Of a stretch of DNA of 64,000 nt, positions 22,465 through 30,741 are shown piece after piece (position 1 is the stretch's first letter; every line of letters begins with the position of its first letter). The stretch spans positions 3,348,001 through 3,412,000 of the forward strand of contig OY764869.1 of NCBI GenBank assembly GCA_963668585.1. Reading direction: 5' to 3'. Source of the stretch: Bin87 sp963668585 (GTDB taxonomy: Bacteria > Chloroflexota > Dehalococcoidia > Lucifugimonadales > UBA3495). A program made the position numbers and the translations under genes. The notes beneath the pieces were generated by a model. That model worked only from the letters and a program-made list of their open reading frames with translations. It was not told the DNA's origin and did not search any database.

Positions 22465-22821
22465 ATGGGCGATGTATATGCCACATTGGGAGTCTGGGCA
22501 GCGGACGGTAACTACCTCCGTAATCTGCGCATGAAAGCCGACACCGGAGCGGCTTACAGCCAGTTGCCGGCCGAATTGCTGCGCGACATGGGTTGGGCTC
22601 CCACCCAGAACCCGCGATTGTCAACGTTGGCAGACGGTTCCGAGGTCGTCGTGGAGTTGGGCGAGGTGAACGTGCGATACAGCTGCGAGGACCTGACGCG
22701 GCTCTTCATTTTTGGAGAGGATAGCTGTATGCCGCTGCTGGGCAGCGACACCATGCAAGGGTTCGGCCTCGGCGTGGACCCGGTTCACCACACTTTGATC
22801 GACGTAGTTCCGCACCGTTAG
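22465..22821 (+). CDS. retropepsin-like aspartic protease
   Basis: A 118-residue single-domain protein. The active-site motif ADTGAAYSQLP (D-T-G-A) near residue 26 and the later LLGSDTMQGFGL match the half-size retropepsin-like aspartyl protease family, which works as a dimer. No signal peptide or membrane anchor is seen, so it is probably cytoplasmic. It starts 16 bases after leuS and ends 11 bases before cbiC, so it is likely in one transcript with both. Its role is unknown. Confidence 0.75.
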   Translation: MGDVYATLGVWAADGNYLRNLRMKADTGAAYSQLPAELLRDMGWAPTQNPRLSTLADGSEVVVELGEVNVRYSCEDLTRLFIFGEDSCMPLLGSDTMQGFGLGVDPVHHTLIDVVPHR

Positions 22822-22832
22822 TGGATTCCTGA

Positions 22833-23480
22833 ATGACACTCGTTGACAAATATGCGCTGCTGCCGGAGGAAATTGACCGGCAGAGCTTGGTAATGGTTGC
22901 CGACAGCCTAGAAACGGGGGCGCTGGGGGCCAGGCTATCCGATGCCGAGCGATACGTCCTGCATCGTATCGTCCGGGCTGAGGGCGACCCAGCGATTGCC
23001 GCCGACGTACGCTTTAGCGATGGCGCCGTTGAAGCCGCGTTGGACTCCCTCCGACAATCACGCACAGTCATAACTGACGTGCGGATGGTCCAGGTGGGGA
23101 TATCCCGCGCTGCCCTCGGCCGGCGCAACGTGACAACCGACTGCCTCATCGATGCCCCCCAGGTTGCAGAACGGGCGCTGCGCGAGGGAACCACACGAAG
23201 CGTCGCCGCAGTCCGGGAACTGGCTCCCCAGATGAACGGAGCCGTGGTCGCCATCGGCAACGCTCCCACCGCGCTGCTGGCCCTGCTGGACCTGATTGAC
23301 GCCAACCAGGTCAATCCGGCAATGGTCATCGGTATGCCGGTGGGATTTGTCGCGTGCCCCGAATCCAAGGCGGAACTGGCCGCGCGAACCGTGCCACACA
23401 TCACCATCCTGGGACGACGCGGAGGCAGTTCGGCCGCTGCCGCCACCGTGAACGCTCTGCTCGACCTGCTGGAGGACTGA
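22833..23480 (+). CDS. cbiC: CbiC/CobH-like precorrin-8X methylmutase
   Basis: A 215-residue protein of the precorrin-8X/cobalt-precorrin-8 methylmutase family, which moves the C-11 methyl group to C-12 to give hydrogenobyrinate or cobyrinate. TDVRMVQVGIS near residue 78, IGNAPTALLALLDLI near 137 and MVIGMPVGFV near 160 are typical. The conserved His of the active site (usual pattern RVIHATGD or RMIHACG) is not there: this protein has RIVRAEGD with Arg48 at that position. It heads the cobalamin run; the next gene cbiX is five bases away. Confidence 0.85.
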   Translation: MTLVDKYALLPEEIDRQSLVMVADSLETGALGARLSDAERYVLHRIVRAEGDPAIAADVRFSDGAVEAALDSLRQSRTVITDVRMVQVGISRAALGRRNVTTDCLIDAPQVAERALREGTTRSVAAVRELAPQMNGAVVAIGNAPTALLALLDLIDANQVNPAMVIGMPVGFVACPESKAELAARTVPHITILGRRGGSSAAAATVNALLDLLED

Positions 23481-23485
23481 CCAAG

Positions 23486-24373
23486 ATGCCTGCCAACGAC
23501 CATAGCAACGGGGATGCCAGGGGATGGGGGGTGGTCTTGCTGTGCCACGGCAGTCAGCGCGGCGCCAGCAGGGATGAGTGTTCCTGCGCGTGGGCCGCCG
23601 ATGGCGCGCGGTTTCCGGCCTGGTGCCTGGGCTGCCCCAACACCCCCGTTGGGCTCCGGCAAGCGGGTGAGCGCCTGGCGCAGTCGCTGGGCGAAGATGC
23701 TGAAAAGGTGATTGTTTCGTGCCTGGAGTTCCTGCCGCCGCATCCCCCCGAGGCCGTATCGATCCTGGCCGATGCCGGACTGGATCGGGTGGTCATCGCT
23801 CCATACCTTCTGGGCAACGGTAAGCACGCCACGCTTGAAATGGACGAGGTGCTCGCGGACATCGCCGCCGAATCCCCTGGCGTCGAGTTGCGCCTCGCGC
23901 AGGGATTGGGTGCGGATTCGCGCATCGCGGACCTGGTACGCGAACGCATTGCCGCGCTGCCAACCCATCCCGCTCCCGATGGCGATGGCCGTCCGGTGGG
24001 CATCATGCTGGTCAAGGCCGGCACCCAGACCCGTTACGACGACTGCCTCTGGCTGAAGGAACTGGGCGGCTGGGTGGAGCGTGATCTGGGACAAGGATAC
24101 GCCGTGTCGGTGGCGCAGTCTCACTACGGCGACCCAACGATGGAATCCGCCGCCGCAGAATTGATCGACGGTCGCGGCGTGGGCAGCATCATCTGCGCAC
24201 CCTACCTGTTCTTCCCCGGACTGATTTTGCAACGCAACGTTATGGGAACCATGAACCGCCTGCAGGAAACCTACCCCAACATTCCCATGTCTGTGGCGCC
24301 GCCGCTTGGTGTGGACGACCGTCTCGTGCAGGTTGCCAGCGACCGCGTTCGGGCAGCGCAGGCCGCGAACTGA
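23486..24373 (+). CDS. cbiX: CbiX-type sirohydrochlorin cobaltochelatase
   Basis: A 295-residue two-domain CbiX/SirB protein, which inserts Co2+ (or Fe2+) into sirohydrochlorin. The N-terminal metal-site motif LLCHGSQRG has His21, and GNGKHATLEMDEVLAD carries a second conserved His. The C-terminal half repeats the fold (VSVAQSHYGDPTMESA). Directly after the first motif there is a cysteine-rich insertion, ECSCAW..WCLGC (Cys32, 34, 47, 50), that I do not expect in standard CbiX. GGAGG lies ten bases before the ATG. Confidence 0.85.
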   Translation: MPANDHSNGDARGWGVVLLCHGSQRGASRDECSCAWAADGARFPAWCLGCPNTPVGLRQAGERLAQSLGEDAEKVIVSCLEFLPPHPPEAVSILADAGLDRVVIAPYLLGNGKHATLEMDEVLADIAAESPGVELRLAQGLGADSRIADLVRERIAALPTHPAPDGDGRPVGIMLVKAGTQTRYDDCLWLKELGGWVERDLGQGYAVSVAQSHYGDPTMESAAAELIDGRGVGSIICAPYLFFPGLILQRNVMGTMNRLQETYPNIPMSVAPPLGVDDRLVQVASDRVRAAQAAN

Positions 24374-24413
24374 GTTCCCCACGATACGTTACAATCGAAA
24401 CCTGGACCAACCG

Positions 24414-24431
24414 ATGTTGACCGAACCTTAA
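24414..24431 (+). other. five-codon leader ORF duplicating the cbiD start
   Basis: ATG TTG ACC GAA CCT TAA (peptide MLTEP) stands just before cbiD, whose own first codons are ATG TTG ACC GAA CCC. The 14-base string ATGTTGACCGAACC is therefore present twice, 20 bases apart. It may be a slip-strand duplication or a short translated leader that affects cbiD expression. Confidence 0.4.
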
Positions 24432-24433
24432 CC

Positions 24434-25669
24434 ATGTTGACCGAACCCGAACACAACACCACCGACGACGCCCGCCCGGAGAGCGACTACTCCCGCCCAA
24501 CCAAGCGGGACCCGCGCGGAATGCGTACCGGCTATACCACCGGTACCACCGCCGCCGCCGCCGCCAAAGCCGCGGTGATCCTGACGCTGTCGGGGCACGC
24601 ACCCGAAGAGGTCTCGGTGCCATTGCCGGGTGGTCGGGGCCACGCAACCCTGAAGGTACACCGCAGTTGGCCCATGGCGCCGGAGGAAGGCGTTCGCTGC
24701 TCCGTCATCAAGGATGGGGGCGACGACCCTGACGTGACGCACGGGGCCGAAATCATCGTGGGAGTCTGGCGTCTTCCCGACGGGATTCAGGGTCTACAGA
24801 TCACGGGGGGCCCGGGCGTCGGCACCGTTACGCGACCCGGCACCGGCATTGAGGTCGGCGAACCGGCGGTTACCCGCGTGCCCCGCCGGATGATAGCAGA
24901 CGCAGTCGCGGAAGGGCTTGTGGAGTGCGGATGGCCGACACACACGGGAATCCGCGCACGCATCTCGGTTCCCAACGGTGAGGAGATCGCCAAGGAAACC
25001 ACCAACGCCCGGTTGGGCGTCCTCAACGGCATAAGCATCTTGGGCAGCACCGGCATCGTGCAGCCCTTCAGCACTGCGGCTTGGCGCGCCAGCGTTCATC
25101 TCGCTATCGACGTGGCCGCCACCAATGGCCTGGACCACGTGGTGTTGTCCACCGGCACCCGCAGCGAACAATACACCCGCCAACTGCTCGACCTCCCGGA
25201 CATGGCCTACGTCGAGGCCGGCATATTCTCCGGGCCTTCCATGAAGCGGTGCGTCAACAAGGGCATCAAACGGGTTGCGCACGTGGGCATGGTGGGCAAG
25301 TTCTCCAAGATGGCGATGGGATATTTCGTTACCCATGTCGCCGGCAATCAGGTGGACACCGGGTTCCTGGCAGGACTCGCCGGACAGTGCGGGGCGGCGC
25401 CGGAATTGCAGGAAGAAATGAAAAACGCTTCTAGTGGCCGCCATTTCCAGGAGTTGGCGCAGGAACACGGGGTGATGGAAGTGTTCCCGATGATGTGCCA
25501 AATGGTCTGCGAGCAGGCCCGGAAATACCTGGGCAACGACGGCGATGCCATCATCGTGGATGCGCTGTGCTTCGACTTTGAAGGCAACCTCTTGGGAATG
25601 GCCAGCACATCACCCGAAGGCATCCCCATGCGCGACCCGACGACAGTGGCGGCCAATGCTGCGGGTTAA
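24434..25669 (+). CDS. cbiD: cobalt-precorrin-5B (C1)-methyltransferase
   Basis: A 411-residue CbiD, which methylates C-1 of cobalt-precorrin-5B in the anaerobic cobalamin route. The start region MRTGYTTGTTAAAAAKAA near residue 30, NARLGVLNGISILGSTGIVQPFS near 190 and VAHVGMVGKFSKMAMG near 275 are family signatures. CbiD has its own fold unlike the other SAM methyltransferases here. A disordered, charged N-terminal stretch of about 28 residues precedes the core. Its end overlaps the start of cbiT by 14 bases. Confidence 0.95.
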   Translation: MLTEPEHNTTDDARPESDYSRPTKRDPRGMRTGYTTGTTAAAAAKAAVILTLSGHAPEEVSVPLPGGRGHATLKVHRSWPMAPEEGVRCSVIKDGGDDPDVTHGAEIIVGVWRLPDGIQGLQITGGPGVGTVTRPGTGIEVGEPAVTRVPRRMIADAVAEGLVECGWPTHTGIRARISVPNGEEIAKETTNARLGVLNGISILGSTGIVQPFSTAAWRASVHLAIDVAATNGLDHVVLSTGTRSEQYTRQLLDLPDMAYVEAGIFSGPSMKRCVNKGIKRVAHVGMVGKFSKMAMGYFVTHVAGNQVDTGFLAGLAGQCGAAPELQEEMKNASSGRHFQELAQEHGVMEVFPMMCQMVCEQARKYLGNDGDAIIVDALCFDFEGNLLGMASTSPEGIPMRDPTTVAANAAG

Positions 25670-26303
25670 CCCAGCCTCCGACGCGGCCCCAGGCGATCTC
25701 GCGAGAGACGGCACAAATCCGGAGCGGCGCCTCGGCTTGACCGACGACGCCTTTGAACAGCGCAAACCGGTGCGCGGGCAGATCACTAAGTCCGAGGTGC
25801 GAGCGGTCAGCCTGTACGCCCTCGGTCTGAAGCCCGATAGCGTGGTGTGGGATATTGGGGCGGGCACAGGTTCGGTGGCGATCGAAGCGGCGCAAATCGC
25901 GTATCGCGGCACGGTCCACGCAGTGGACAAAGACGCTGACAGCGCCGGACTGCTGGAAAACAACGTCGCACGATATGGAGGCGGCCGCGTGTCCATCGTG
26001 ATAGGTTCCGCGCCGGCCGTCCTGCATGATCTGCCGGACCCGGATTCGGTGTTCATCGGAGGCGGCGGATCCGCAATGCCCGAAATCATTGCGGCGGTGA
26101 CGAACAGGCTCACCGTCGGCGGCCGCTTGGTCGCCAACTTTGCCGCCATGGAACGGGCCAATGAGACGTATCGCGCGTTGCAGCAGGCCGCGATGTCCCC
26201 ACAACTGACCATGGTAACGGCGGCGCGAGGCCGCGAGTTGCCCGACGGAGCGTTACGATTGGAAGCCATGAACCCGGTATTCGTAGTGTGGGGGCAAAAA
26301 TGA
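25656..26303 (+). CDS. cbiT: CbiT-type cobalt-precorrin-6B C15-methyltransferase (decarboxylating)
   Basis: A 215-residue Rossmann methyltransferase, which methylates C-15 and decarboxylates the C-12 acetate. The SAM-binding motif WDIGAGTGSVAIEAA is near residue 65 and the downstream VFIGGGGSAMPEI near 130; both match CbiT and the C-terminal half of CobL. The usual partner CbiE (C-5 methyltransferase) is not fused and is not found in the window. About 35 extra residues precede the DDAFEQRKPVRGQITKSEVR start that is typical of CbiT. Confidence 0.9.
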   Translation: MLRVNPASDAAPGDLARDGTNPERRLGLTDDAFEQRKPVRGQITKSEVRAVSLYALGLKPDSVVWDIGAGTGSVAIEAAQIAYRGTVHAVDKDADSAGLLENNVARYGGGRVSIVIGSAPAVLHDLPDPDSVFIGGGGSAMPEIIAAVTNRLTVGGRLVANFAAMERANETYRALQQAAMSPQLTMVTAARGRELPDGALRLEAMNPVFVVWGQK

Positions 26304-27016
26304 CCACTGCCCCTGTTGCAGGACACCTCTACGGTGTCGGAGTGGGCCCCGGCGACCCTGAACTGCTGACCGTCAAAGCGCAGCGCGTTTTGCAATCGGT
26401 TCCGGTGATCTGGGTGCCGCAGGCCGGCGTGAGCGCCGAGAGTTACGCGTACTCCATCGTGAAGAGCATCATCGACGAAGGCCGCCAGGAAGTTGTCCGG
26501 GCCAGGTTTCCCACCAACGATGAAGATGCCGCCGGCGAAATCTGGCGGCGCGCCGCGCGGGAGTTGGCTACCTACCTGGAAGCGGGCAAGGACGTCGCGT
26601 TCATCACCGAGGGCGACCCCATGCTGTACAGCACATTCGCGTACGTGCTGGAAACCATCCAGGATGAATATCCGCACCTCCAGGTGGAAGTAGTGCCCGG
26701 CGTATCGTCCGTGATGGCCGCCGCGGCTTCGGCCGCCGCTCCGCTGGTCCATCATGGGCAACGACTGGCGATTCTTCCCGCCGTGTACGGCATCGACGAC
26801 CTGCGCGAAGCCATCGCCCTGTACGACACCATCGTGCTGATGAAAGTCAACCGCACGTTGCTGGACGCGCTGGCCAACCTGGAACGCCTGGGACTGGCCG
26901 GCCGCACCATCTACGTCCGGCGCGCCACCACTGAGAGCGAGCGAGTGGTGCGCGACATCCAGGAACTCACCGAGGAAGACCTGGATTATTTCTCGCTCTT
27001 GATCATCCGGCGTTAG
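26300..27016 (+). CDS. cbiL: cobalt-precorrin-2 C20-methyltransferase
   Basis: A 238-residue member of the tetrapyrrole methylase family. The glycine-rich motif LYGVGVGPGDPELLTVKA opens the protein; FITEGDPMLYSTFAYVL near residue 95 and EVVPGVSSVMAAAA near 130 are as in CbiL/CobI. It overlaps cbiT by ATGA, so translation is probably coupled. It adds the C-20 methyl group, the first step after cobalt insertion in the anaerobic branch. Confidence 0.93.
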   Translation: MTTAPVAGHLYGVGVGPGDPELLTVKAQRVLQSVPVIWVPQAGVSAESYAYSIVKSIIDEGRQEVVRARFPTNDEDAAGEIWRRAARELATYLEAGKDVAFITEGDPMLYSTFAYVLETIQDEYPHLQVEVVPGVSSVMAAAASAAAPLVHHGQRLAILPAVYGIDDLREAIALYDTIVLMKVNRTLLDALANLERLGLAGRTIYVRRATTESERVVRDIQELTEEDLDYFSLLIIRR

Positions 27017-27045
27017 CCGGGTCCCCAACCGGGAGGAACCCCAAC

Positions 27046-27939
27046 ATGGCGAACAGTGGCAAGGTGTACATCATCGGGGCCGGCCCCGGCGACCCGGAAC
27101 TGCTCACGCTCAAGGCCAAGCGCATCATCGACGATGCCGACGTCATCATCTATGCCGATTCGCTGGTGCCCGCCGAGATCGCCGGGTTCGCCAAGCCCGG
27201 CGCGGCCGTGTACGGCAGCAAGGAAATGGCCCTGCCCGAAATCATGGCCGTCACCCTTCAGGCCGTCGCGGAGGGCAAGTCCGTGGCCCGCATCCAGAGC
27301 GGCGACCCATCGCTCTACGGCGCGACCCTCGAGCAGATGCGGATTCTGGAGCGGGAGGGCGTAGATTACGAAATCATCCCGGGAGTCAGTGCAATATTCG
27401 CTGCCGCCGCCGTCTTGAAAGCCGAGCTCACGGTGCCGGAAGTTTCCCAAACCGTGATCATGACCCGCGTTGAAGGGCGTGTCGCCATGCCGGAAGGCGA
27501 AGCGCTGGTGGACCTTGCCCGCCACGGGAGCACGTTGGCAATTTTCCTCAGCGTGACCAGGATGTTCCGCATCGCCAACCAACTGCAGGAGGCGGGTTAC
27601 GCCGCCGATACGCCGGTGGCCGTAGCCTATCGCGTCGGATGGCCCGATGAGCAGATCATACGCGGCACCCTGGCGGACATCGCTGAGAAGGTACGGGAAG
27701 CGAAAATCACCCTGCAAGCGCTCATCATCGTTGGCAAGGCGGTGGACCCCGAACTGCTGAATCCGGACTCCGAGCAGCAGGTGGCGGTGTCGCACCTGTA
27801 TTCCGACGAATACACCCACCTGTACCGCCGCGCCGGTCAGGGCGAGCACGCCGACGCCGAACGCTCCGACCTGTACACCGCCGGAGGTTACGAAGTTCAG
27901 CCCGAACGCGCGGCACACACCACCTCGGGCGACAACTAA
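27046..27939 (+). CDS. cbiF: cobalt-precorrin-4 C11-methyltransferase
   Basis: A 297-residue tetrapyrrole methylase. The start VYIIGAGPGDPELLTLKA, the C11-type segment RIQSGDPSLYGATLEQM near residue 85 and YEIIPGVSAIFAAAA near 110 mark it as CbiF/CobM. The core ends near 250, after which a 45-residue tail YSDEYTHLYRRAGQGEHA extends past the core; this tail is rich in polar residues. GGGAGGAA precedes the ATG at a good distance. Confidence 0.94.
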   Translation: MANSGKVYIIGAGPGDPELLTLKAKRIIDDADVIIYADSLVPAEIAGFAKPGAAVYGSKEMALPEIMAVTLQAVAEGKSVARIQSGDPSLYGATLEQMRILEREGVDYEIIPGVSAIFAAAAVLKAELTVPEVSQTVIMTRVEGRVAMPEGEALVDLARHGSTLAIFLSVTRMFRIANQLQEAGYAADTPVAVAYRVGWPDEQIIRGTLADIAEKVREAKITLQALIIVGKAVDPELLNPDSEQQVAVSHLYSDEYTHLYRRAGQGEHADAERSDLYTAGGYEVQPERAAHTTSGDN

Positions 27940-27944
27940 CCGGA

Positions 27945-29090
27945 TTGGTCGTGTCGTCAAACGGGACCGGCAACACGGCCATCGTCGCCGTTTCAAAACC
28001 CGGCGCCGAACTGGCCCGGCGCTTGGCATCAACGCTCCCAGACTCTCAACTGCATCTGGAGCGGCGCGCCGGCGAATCTGCCGGTAATGATGCCCGACTC
28101 TACGATCTGCCGTTGCGCCCGGTGCTGCAAGATCTCTTTGAGACTTGCGACGCACTGGTCGTTTTCCTCCCCATCGGCGCAGCGGTGCGCCTCCTGGCGC
28201 CGGTGCTGGGCACCAAGAAGCAGGATCCCGCCGTGGTGTGCGTCGATGATGCCGGCCGCTACGCAATCAGCGTTCTGTCGGGGCACGTCGGCGGCGCCGA
28301 TGCGCTGGCCCACAGGGTCGCCGCAGCAATCGGCGCTCAGCCCATCGTTACGTCCGCGTCGGATGCCCTGGGCGTCACCGCTGTCGATCTGGTCGGGCGC
28401 GAATCGGGTTGGCGCATCGAAGCAACGCCCACCGACCTTACCCGCGCCGCCGCCGCCGTGGTCAACGGCCGACCGGTGGCGCTCTGGCTGGACACGGATA
28501 CCCGCGTCCCGTGGCCGCAGGATGCTCCGCTCTCGGACAACATCGTCATCGTGGACACCCTGATCGACACCGCGGATCCTTACTACGACGCTGCCCTCCT
28601 GGTATCCGACCGGTTGCTGTCGTCTAATACCGCCCGTCCCACAGTAACGTACCGGCCACCCACGCTGGTCGCAGGCATAGGTTGCCGGCGCGGGGTGACG
28701 ATGGAGCACATCCGGCGATTACTCACGGATACCCTGCGAGACCGGGGACTATCGTTACAGAGCCTCGCCAAAATCGCCACCATCGACATCAAGGCGGACG
28801 AACCCGGCATCATCAGCCTGGCCGACTCCCTGGAAGTTCCGCTGGAGATATACTCCGGCGCAGAACTGAATGCGATAGCGAGCCAGCGGGATTCCGCTCC
28901 AACGGACCACCACGGCATGAATCTGCCCACACCATCGGCGGCGCAAGACCTGCTCGGGGTATTCGGAGTATCCGAACCCGCCGCATTGCTCGCGGCCGGC
29001 ACGAACCGATTGTTGATACCACGCACAAAATCTGACCGCGCCACCGTGTCCGTTACTCGCATCGCCAACCGTCCCATCAACAGCAATTAG
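27945..29090 (+). CDS. cbiG: cobalt-precorrin-5A hydrolase CbiG
   Basis: A 381-residue CbiG, which opens the delta-lactone of cobalt-precorrin-5A and releases acetaldehyde. The N-terminal domain has LVVFLPIGAAVRLLAP near residue 70 and VVCVDDAGRYAISVLSGHVGGA near 95. The middle and C-terminal domains are all present (GIGCRRGVTMEHI near 245 and a SPAAL-like SEPAALLAAGT). The start is TTG at 27945 or GTG at 27951; neither has a strong RBS, and it begins five bases after cbiF, so coupling is likely. Confidence 0.92.
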   Translation: MVVSSNGTGNTAIVAVSKPGAELARRLASTLPDSQLHLERRAGESAGNDARLYDLPLRPVLQDLFETCDALVVFLPIGAAVRLLAPVLGTKKQDPAVVCVDDAGRYAISVLSGHVGGADALAHRVAAAIGAQPIVTSASDALGVTAVDLVGRESGWRIEATPTDLTRAAAAVVNGRPVALWLDTDTRVPWPQDAPLSDNIVIVDTLIDTADPYYDAALLVSDRLLSSNTARPTVTYRPPTLVAGIGCRRGVTMEHIRRLLTDTLRDRGLSLQSLAKIATIDIKADEPGIISLADSLEVPLEIYSGAELNAIASQRDSAPTDHHGMNLPTPSAAQDLLGVFGVSEPAALLAAGTNRLLIPRTKSDRATVSVTRIANRPINSN

Positions 29091-29100
29091 CGGAGCCAAC

Positions 29101-29859
29101 ATGAACCACGGGAAACTCTACCTGGTGGGACTGGGGCCGGGCGACACCGGACATCTCACTCCCGCCGCATCCGACGCCATCTCCGAAAGCGACGAACTGG
29201 TCGGATACCATTTTTACCTCGATCAGGTCGTCGGCGAGGCGTCCGGCAAGGTCCGGCACGCCATGGAGTTGGGCCAGGAACTGGAACGCGCCGCGCTGGC
29301 GGTTGACCTGGCATACTCCGGCAAAACCGTCGCCGTAGTTTCTTCCGGAGACGCGGGAATCTACGGCATGGCCGGCCCAGTGTTTCGTGTTCTGACCGAC
29401 CGGGGGTGGGACGGTGTTAGCCCGACTGTGGAGACGGTGCCCGGGGTTTCAGCCTTGCAGTCGGCGGCGGCGCTCCTGGGCTCCCCATTGATGCAGGACT
29501 TCTGCGCCATCAGCCTGAGCAACCTCCTGACCCCGTGGGAACAGATCCGGAAACGCCTTGAGGCCGCCGCCGCCGGAGACTTCGTCACCGTGCTGTACAA
29601 CCCCCGCAGTCGCCGGCGTGTCAGCCAACTCGACGAAGCCCGGCAGATCTATCTGGACCACCGGATGCCCGGCACACCCGTCGGCATCGTGCGCCACGCC
29701 TTCCGGCCGGAACAGGCCGTCTCCCTGTCAGATCTCGAAGGCCTCGATGGCGATAAACTTGGCATCGATATGTTCACCACCGTGGTCATCGGCAACTCCA
29801 ACACCTATGTGCATGAGGGCCGCATGGTCACGCCCCGGGGTTACGAAGCGAAACAATAG
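29101..29859 (+). CDS. cbiH: precorrin-3B/cobalt-factor III C17-methyltransferase
   Basis: A 252-residue tetrapyrrole methylase, which methylates C-17 with ring contraction. LYLVGLGPGDTGHLTPAASDAI opens it, VVSSGDAGIYGMAGPVFRVL lies near residue 78, and VPGVSALQSAAALLGSPLMQDFCAISLSNLLTPW is the C17-type signature. Its position after cbiG matches many anaerobic cobalamin operons. It is the last cobalamin gene of the run; the following gene is an aldolase behind a hairpin. Confidence 0.93.
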   Translation: MNHGKLYLVGLGPGDTGHLTPAASDAISESDELVGYHFYLDQVVGEASGKVRHAMELGQELERAALAVDLAYSGKTVAVVSSGDAGIYGMAGPVFRVLTDRGWDGVSPTVETVPGVSALQSAAALLGSPLMQDFCAISLSNLLTPWEQIRKRLEAAAAGDFVTVLYNPRSRRRVSQLDEARQIYLDHRMPGTPVGIVRHAFRPEQAVSLSDLEGLDGDKLGIDMFTTVVIGNSNTYVHEGRMVTPRGYEAKQ

Positions 29860-29864
29860 CCACG

Positions 29865-29892
29865 GTCGCCGCTGCTGTTATACTGCGGCGAC
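29865..29892 (+). other. stem-loop between cbiH and the aldolase, with a TATACT box in the loop
   Basis: An 8-bp perfect stem (GTCGCCGC/GCGGCGAC) encloses a 12-base loop that contains TTATACT, a good -10 box. No T run follows. It may be a weak terminator, an mRNA 3' end stabiliser, or an operator over a promoter for the aldolase gene. Confidence 0.35.
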
Positions 29893-29928
29893 ACTTTGAA
29901 GCCTACCAATGTTGTCAGGAGGAAAATC

Positions 29929-30675
29929 GTGCCTGCCATACGACCAAATCCGGTCAAAGAAAAACTGCAACGCGGCGAACCGGCAACCTGCATCTCCGGG
30001 TTGATGACCAGCGAGATCATAGATTTCCTGGGTCCCATCGGCTTCGATTCGGTTTGGATGGAATGCGAACACGGCCCGGTGGACTGGGAAACGCTCGGGG
30101 ACATGACTCGCGCGTGCGACCTCTGGGGCATGGCCTCCATCACCCGATGCAACGCCAACGACGCGGGATTCATCACCCGCACGCTGGATCGCGGCTCAAT
30201 GGGGGTGGTGCTTCCCCATGTGAACACACGGGAAGAAGCCGAAGCCGCCGCCGGCGCATCCAAATTTGCGCCCTTGGGTTACCGTGGAATGTTCGGAGGT
30301 CGCCAGTCCTTCGGCGTCCCCGATTATGTCCACCGGGCCAATGACCAGACCATGGTGGTCGTTCTGATTGAAGAAGTCGCCGCTCTGGACAACCTCGACG
30401 ATATCCTCAAGGTGGACGGCATCGACGTGTTTTTTGTCGCACCCACGGACCTGTCCCAAACCATGGGACACATCGGCAACGTGGGGCATCCGGAAGTGCA
30501 GGCGGCCATCGACGACGCCATTGCCCGCATCATCAGCGCCGGCCGAACCGCCGGAACGCTGGTGAACGATGACAACGTGGCATCCTACGTCGAGAAAGGC
30601 GCCCGGTTCTTGATGACTTCCTGGAACGCCTGGGCAGCCCGTGGCGCCTCCGAGTTCCTCAGCCGTATTCCATAG
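29929..30675 (+). CDS. HpcH/HpaI family aldolase
   Basis: A 248-residue aldolase-family protein. The metal and substrate segments FDSVWMECEHGPVDWETL near residue 42, MGVVLPHVNTREEAE near 90 and IDVFFVAPTDLSQTMGH near 160 match the HpcH/HpaI family. The GTG at 29929 was chosen because a perfect AGGAGG lies six bases upstream; an upstream TTG in frame is unlikely. It is one of two such aldolases in the window (the other at 10878) and stands alone before a strong terminator. Confidence 0.88.
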   Translation: MPAIRPNPVKEKLQRGEPATCISGLMTSEIIDFLGPIGFDSVWMECEHGPVDWETLGDMTRACDLWGMASITRCNANDAGFITRTLDRGSMGVVLPHVNTREEAEAAAGASKFAPLGYRGMFGGRQSFGVPDYVHRANDQTMVVVLIEEVAALDNLDDILKVDGIDVFFVAPTDLSQTMGHIGNVGHPEVQAAIDDAIARIISAGRTAGTLVNDDNVASYVEKGARFLMTSWNAWAARGASEFLSRIP

Positions 30676-30694
30676 GGTCACACGGCCCAGAAAA

Positions 30695-30728
30695 GGGGGC
30701 AGGTTGTTGACCTGCCCCCCAATTTTTT
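30695..30728 (+). terminator. strong Rho-independent terminator
   Basis: A perfect 10-bp stem (GGGGGCAGGT/ACCTGCCCCC) with loop TGTTG, followed by CAATTTTTT. It closes the leuS-cobalamin-aldolase directon and also separates it from the converging LysR gene. Confidence 0.92.
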
Positions 30729-30741
30729 CCTCTTCGCTTTT

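Noticed and set aside
22449..22832. A cobalamin riboswitch upstream of cbiC
   Set aside because: The gap is only a few bases and coding; no B12-box-like structure is present.
22706..24382. A 558-residue open frame opposite cbiC and cbiX
   Set aside because: Antisense to two well-supported genes with good RBSs; no motif in its translation.
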